Assembly (NCBI GenBank): GCA_018335575.1
Contig: JAGXRT010000042.1
Span: forward strand, 1-36,770
DNA from: Bacteroidota bacterium
GTDB taxonomy: Bacteria; Bacteroidota; Bacteroidia; Flavobacteriales; Flavobacteriaceae
Direction: 5' to 3'
Length of the DNA: 36,770 bases
Below the pieces are notes generated by a model. It was given only the letters and a program-made list of their open reading frames with translations. It had not been told where the DNA came from and ran no database searches. Made by a program: the position numbers and the translations under genes. Shown one piece after another: positions 33,054-36,770 of the stretch (positions within the stretch are counted from its first letter, which is position 1; every line of letters begins with the position of its first letter).

Positions 33054-35300
33054 TTAAATCAACTCACAAACTCTTTTGTGCAAATTCTTAAGTTCATTTA
33101 TATCCATGTCTAAAATAGGTTCGTACATAAAAGAGTTAATGTGTATGTTTTCTGGAGTCATTATGTTTACACTTTCTAGTATTTTAATCTGGTCTTTTCT
33201 TTTAAGTTGCTTGAATCCATCAAATAATTTTCTAGTCTGATTGTACTCTTTCGCAATAAAATCTAAAAATTCATTTGAAGTTCCTATCTTAGTTTTTTTG
33301 TCTTTCCATGAATAAGTAATTGTTGATTTTTTAATTTCCGACTTCATGAAATCTTCTGCATAAAGCCTAGTTGATATTGCTAAAATAAGTTTATTTTCTA
33401 ACTGGTTATTATTACTTTCTATCCAATTCTGACTTAAATTTATTATTAAATCATAAACATTTTCTTCATCAACAATCTCCGAATCAAATTCAATTATGTT
33501 TAAGTAATGTTTATAAATTGATTTTAACTGAGATACTGAAATCTGTTTAGTTAGCTCTTTTTGATGCAAAATAGTAGTTAAGAAGTCAATATCATTTGAA
33601 AAATTTTTGTCATTAATAACATTATTATCTCTTCCAAATTCTATAAGGTTTCTAACAAAAGGAATTAGGGATATAAAATGTTTTTTACATAAAACCGAAT
33701 CGCAATCATTTTTGGCTACAAGATTACCCTTCCATTTTTTAAAGGGGTTCTCATCTTTTAAACTTTCATTGATTAATGAAAGTTTATTGAAGCTACCAGA
33801 AGCAATGAATTTATGTTTTTCTTTAATGGCAAGTCTAGAAGAAACGGTTCTGTAAAAATCAAAATTATGAGACAAAACAATAAGATAGAAATTCTCAACA
33901 TTTGAAATATCATTCAAATACTCAATAATGGCATATTTGTTTTTATAGTCAAACGAATCTGCAATATCATCAATCACAAACAATGTTTTTTGCTTTTCTT
34001 TTTGGCGTTTTTGAATATCGAATATTATGTTCAAAAGATATAAAGCTCTACTTTCGCCTTGACTTAGTGTTTCTTTTGCTTCTAATTCGCCTCTGTTTAA
34101 AAACACCCAATCATTTTCAGAGCAATCTTCCTGATTTTCTTTTGAGCAAAATTTAAACACAACTTTGGGTAAACTCTCTCCAATGATGCAGCTATTCATG
34201 TTCTCTATTTCCATTTTAAATGGTAGAGTAAAACGGTCATTGAAAATATTGATGGCTTCTTTCCAAGCAGTGTTATCAAGTTCTAAATTGGATATTTCTT
34301 TTTTAAGTTCGTGGTACTTAATTTTAAGATTATTTAAGGCTTCTTGATTTTCGGAAAAATAAGAGCACCAAACTTTCTTTTTAAAACTTATTAAATTCGC
34401 TTTTTTTAATTCGTTTATTAGCAAAGGGTTTTTCTCAAGTAATTCCCTCAAAATCGTTCCTTTTACCGTGCTTAAAGATTTTTGAATTGCTTTCATTTCT
34501 TTTGAATCCGTAAGCTTAGTTTCTATTTCCTTAATTTTCGTTTCAAAATCTTTTGGGGTTTTAAACGACAAATCATTATTTAAAGTGATAGAGTTTTGAT
34601 TCACGAAAAAACTATTCGTATTAAGTTCCTTTTGCACTTTCGCTAATTTGGGAAACGAAAAATTTCCTTTATCTAAAAATTTATATTCGTTAAAAATGTC
34701 ATTACTCTTAGTTAAGAAGCTTTGAATGTTATTTTGAAAATCATTACTATTAATTGTTTCTAAATTAGTTCCATCAAATATTTCAGAATATTTTAAATCC
34801 AAACCCAAATTTTCATTGCTTTGCAAATCCATTTCGTTTACGAAATCTAGGAATGAATTTTTACTAAAACCGAAATCTTTAAAAATTTGATCCTCTAATT
34901 CTTTTACTCCAGAAATTTTCTCCAAATTTTTCAAGAATTTACTTTTAAAATCGAGTACGTCTGATAACTTTTCTTTTATTTCATCATTTATAAGCAGGGA
35001 AGAAATACTCGCAGATTCATATGCTCTTTCAAACGAACGAATAACAAATATTTCTTTCGCCTCAATGTTTTTATCATCTATTGTTATGTTTTTAATAATA
35101 GGTTCTTGGTTAAAAATTTCATCTTTTATATCAGATTCTTTACCGTCTTGTATTTTCTTAAAAACCTTAGCAAATGATGTTTTCATTAAGCCATTTTTGG
35201 CATATACAGCATTAACTTTATTCGATTCATTAAAAACAAACTCAGTCTCAAGCTTTTTAATGCCAAAACAGTTTTCAAAATGTATTTTTAGTTTGTTCAT
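33054..35300 (-). CDS. PrrC/RloC-like ABC ATPase with candidate anticodon-nuclease domain
   Basis: A 748-residue protein. Residues 1-520 are an ABC-type ATPase split by a long helical insert (about 130-360): a variant Walker A, YAKNGLMKTS (33-42), the signature LSQGESRAL (412-420), Walker B LFVIDD (440-445), and H-loop LSHNF (H478). The C-terminal region has R550-NLI-E554 and H579 (ILHQKE), which recalls the Arg320/Glu324/His356 triad of the PrrC anticodon nuclease, although the spacing to the His is shorter (29 instead of 36). PrrC and RloC cut tRNA when a phage blocks restriction, acting as a guard. The start is 9 bases after the restriction enzyme stop. The nuclease activity is inferred, not certain. 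Confidence 0.7.
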   Translation of the reverse strand: MNKLKIHFENCFGIKKLETEFVFNESNKVNAVYAKNGLMKTSFAKVFKKIQDGKESDIKDEIFNQEPIIKNITIDDKNIEAKEIFVIRSFERAYESASISSLLINDEIKEKLSDVLDFKSKFLKNLEKISGVKELEDQIFKDFGFSKNSFLDFVNEMDLQSNENLGLDLKYSEIFDGTNLETINSNDFQNNIQSFLTKSNDIFNEYKFLDKGNFSFPKLAKVQKELNTNSFFVNQNSITLNNDLSFKTPKDFETKIKEIETKLTDSKEMKAIQKSLSTVKGTILRELLEKNPLLINELKKANLISFKKKVWCSYFSENQEALNNLKIKYHELKKEISNLELDNTAWKEAINIFNDRFTLPFKMEIENMNSCIIGESLPKVVFKFCSKENQEDCSENDWVFLNRGELEAKETLSQGESRALYLLNIIFDIQKRQKEKQKTLFVIDDIADSFDYKNKYAIIEYLNDISNVENFYLIVLSHNFDFYRTVSSRLAIKEKHKFIASGSFNKLSLINESLKDENPFKKWKGNLVAKNDCDSVLCKKHFISLIPFVRNLIEFGRDNNVINDKNFSNDIDFLTTILHQKELTKQISVSQLKSIYKHYLNIIEFDSEIVDEENVYDLIINLSQNWIESNNNQLENKLILAISTRLYAEDFMKSEIKKSTITYSWKDKKTKIGTSNEFLDFIAKEYNQTRKLFDGFKQLKRKDQIKILESVNIMTPENIHINSFMYEPILDMDINELKNLHKRVCELI

Positions 35301-35309
35301 AATTTTGAT

Positions 35310-36770
35310 TTATCCCTCCACAATTTCAATTTCTTCTTCCGTCAACTCGTAAAGTTGGTAAACACGATTGTCTATTGAATTAATTTGTTTTGAAATGTTA
35401 GCCTTCTCATCTGTATTCCTTAACTCAATTATTTCTTTGACAAGTCTGTTAAGCTCCTTGTCATTAGTGTTACAAAGAGGAGAGTTCCTTAAATAAATTG
35501 GCTTGATTTCATAGTCAAAATATCTCTTTGAATATAGCCAATTAAATAGTTTAGAATTTAACACGCCCAAAAGTCCTTCAAGTGAATTATTGTCTTTTGA
35601 AATTATATTTGAAATGCGGTTTAAATTGTATTTTTTATCATAGTCAATCGAGGCAATAATTCTCTCTTTTAGGGTAATATTCCTTGTTCTCACTATAAGT
35701 ATTTTGGGTTCAGTGAAAAACTTCTCGTCTGGCAATGTTCTTCCAAGTTTTCCTTTGCTCTTAACAAATTCCTTGTCATACATTATGAAACCTTCTGTTT
35801 TTATAGTTCCATACTTAGATACTCCAGTTCCTGGAACCATAGGATGGTATCTTTTGTCGAGTTTTGTTTCTGCGGTCAGCTCATCTTTTATATAACCCGT
35901 ATTTATACCAACTCCAAAATCATATCCTGTTTCGATTTTAGGAAAATTTGAAAGTAGCTTATTTACGATGTTATATTCTTCGTCATTTAATAAGTAATCA
36001 AAAACTAAGAACTCATTTTTTAGAAACCTGTCTTGTTTGACTGTATAGGCAGGTGTAGTTGCAATGTCAATCGGTTTTAGCGGATTTATAACAAAGGTTT
36101 TTTCCCCATTGTAATTTGCCTTTTGAAGGATATAAATTGCAGAGTCAACCGTTGCTTCTTCAAAAACAGAACCACCAAGAGGAACAATGTTTTTAAGTGT
36201 AGAATTTTCCAAAAGAAACTTTCTCGTTTTATCGAAAGATGTTTGTAGCAGGAAAGATGAATTAGTAATTAAAGAATTAAAACCGTTATTTTTTGAAATT
36301 CTTACTGATTGCTCAATGAAGAACTTATACAAGTCGTAATTGCCTGAAGTATTGTAATAATTAGCATTGAAATATTCTTTTACATTTTCAATGTCTGCAT
36401 TTCTGTAAACATAAGGCGGATTTCCAATCACCACATCAAAGCCCACAAAATCGCCATCATCATTCAGCACTTCAGGAAATTCAAAACGCCATTCAAAAGC
36501 ATTTTCAAAAATTTTGTTGGCTTTAATTTCTTCAATTTCAGCTTCAAGTTTTTTCGTTTCTTCTGTCAGTTGCGTTACTTTTTTGTTCCAATCGGCTTTT
36601 TCCTTTTTGCTCATTTCAAAAAGTTGCCCTTGATTGGTCATTTGAAACAAGTCGCCTGAAAGTTTGCGCAGCTTCTTTACTTTCGGGTCGTTCAACGATA
36701 TTTCGCTTCTGAAATCCGATTTTATGTCGGCAATCAGTCGTTCCATTTCTCTTTTCTGTTCCTTGCTTTC
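35310..36770 (-). CDS. Type IIG (Eco57I-like) restriction-modification enzyme, C-terminal part
   Basis: The frame is still open at the window edge (codons before the first Met at 36746 read ESKEQKRE), so the N-terminal nuclease and SAM-binding motif I lie outside. The visible 486 residues show a coiled-coil (KKEKADWNKKVTQLTEETKK), then FEWRFEFPEVLNDDGDFVGF and the adenine-methylase motif IV NPPYVY, then the TaqI-like target-recognition region (MVPGTGVSKYG, KILIVRTRNITLKERI, YLRNSP). One-chain type IIG enzymes both methylate and cut DNA. BREX PglX is a possible alternative but no BREX gene is seen. It is first in the island as seen and is followed 9 bases later by the PrrC/RloC-like gene. Confidence 0.85.
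   Translation of the reverse strand, partial: ESKEQKREMERLIADIKSDFRSEISLNDPKVKKLRKLSGDLFQMTNQGQLFEMSKKEKADWNKKVTQLTEETKKLEAEIEEIKANKIFENAFEWRFEFPEVLNDDGDFVGFDVVIGNPPYVYRNADIENVKEYFNANYYNTSGNYDLYKFFIEQSVRISKNNGFNSLITNSSFLLQTSFDKTRKFLLENSTLKNIVPLGGSVFEEATVDSAIYILQKANYNGEKTFVINPLKPIDIATTPAYTVKQDRFLKNEFLVFDYLLNDEEYNIVNKLLSNFPKIETGYDFGVGINTGYIKDELTAETKLDKRYHPMVPGTGVSKYGTIKTEGFIMYDKEFVKSKGKLGRTLPDEKFFTEPKILIVRTRNITLKERIIASIDYDKKYNLNRISNIISKDNNSLEGLLGVLNSKLFNWLYSKRYFDYEIKPIYLRNSPLCNTNDKELNRLVKEIIELRNTDEKANISKQINSIDNRVYQLYELTEEEIEIVEG

Noticed and set aside
33054-35300. Classical HEPN Rx4-6H ribonuclease motif
   Set aside because: No His lies 4-6 residues after R550 (the next ones are N, L, I, E, F, G); only the R-x3-E...H arrangement of PrrC type is possible.
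35310-36770. BREX PglX methylase
   Set aside because: The text fits Eco57I-type one-chain enzymes, and no brx or pgl partner gene lies within the window; the left neighbours are unlike BREX.
1-36770. CRISPR array
   Set aside because: No series of regularly spaced repeats with unique spacers was found; the dispersed repeats are kilobases apart.

Overview
The window is AT-rich DNA from a member of the Bacteroidota, probably a flavobacterium-like or sphingobacterium-like lineage. The evidence is two TonB-dependent receptors with carboxypeptidase-like N-terminal domains, DUF6660 and GDCCVxC-type proteins, a PepSY membrane protein, Bacteroidota-type -7 boxes (TAnnTTTG), and few Shine-Dalgarno sequences. 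This placement rests on gene content alone; no search was run.

Layout. 1-968 is gene-free and rich in repeats and hairpins. 969-1807 holds a small membrane protein and, on the minus strand, an odd class II tRNA-like gene. 1819-6287 carries a WYL regulator, a uracil-DNA-glycosylase-fold protein, a small PH-like protein and a DUF2779 nuclease (Cas4-like plus DEDD). A decayed extra copy of the DUF2779 C-terminus lies beyond the PH-like gene. 6639-9226 is a DUF6660/TonB-receptor pair. 9429-11692 is an arsenic operon (arsR, arsC, ACR3 pump, GDCC protein). Diverging from it, 12024-15541 is a siderophore-type TonB receptor and a PepSY protein behind a Fur-like box. 16121-18820 is an acyltransferase-like protein, DUF2279 and a secreted alpha/beta hydrolase. 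19015-22070 is an AraC-type regulator with a metal-binding head plus a CopA-type copper ATPase. 22600-27241 is a potassium operon: KdpD/KdpE-like two-component system, a 51-residue membrane peptide, a helical protein, TrkH and TrkA.

28941-36770 is a defence island read entirely on the minus strand. In order of transcription it has a type IIG (Eco57I-like) restriction-modification enzyme cut by the window edge, a PrrC/RloC-like ATPase with a candidate anticodon-nuclease triad, an AlbA_2/Schlafen-type ATP-binding regulator, a BRO-N protein, a SocA-like/DUF488 fusion and an unrecognised protein. Three of these six genes are broken, mostly by single missing bases in homopolymers.

The most notable items are the tRNA-like gene with a 23-base D-loop insert and U55 replaced by G; the pairing of a type IIG enzyme with an anticodon-nuclease-like ATPase; the Kdp-type sensor placed on a Trk transporter; and a dispersed intergenic repeat family with six copies or half-copies in this window.
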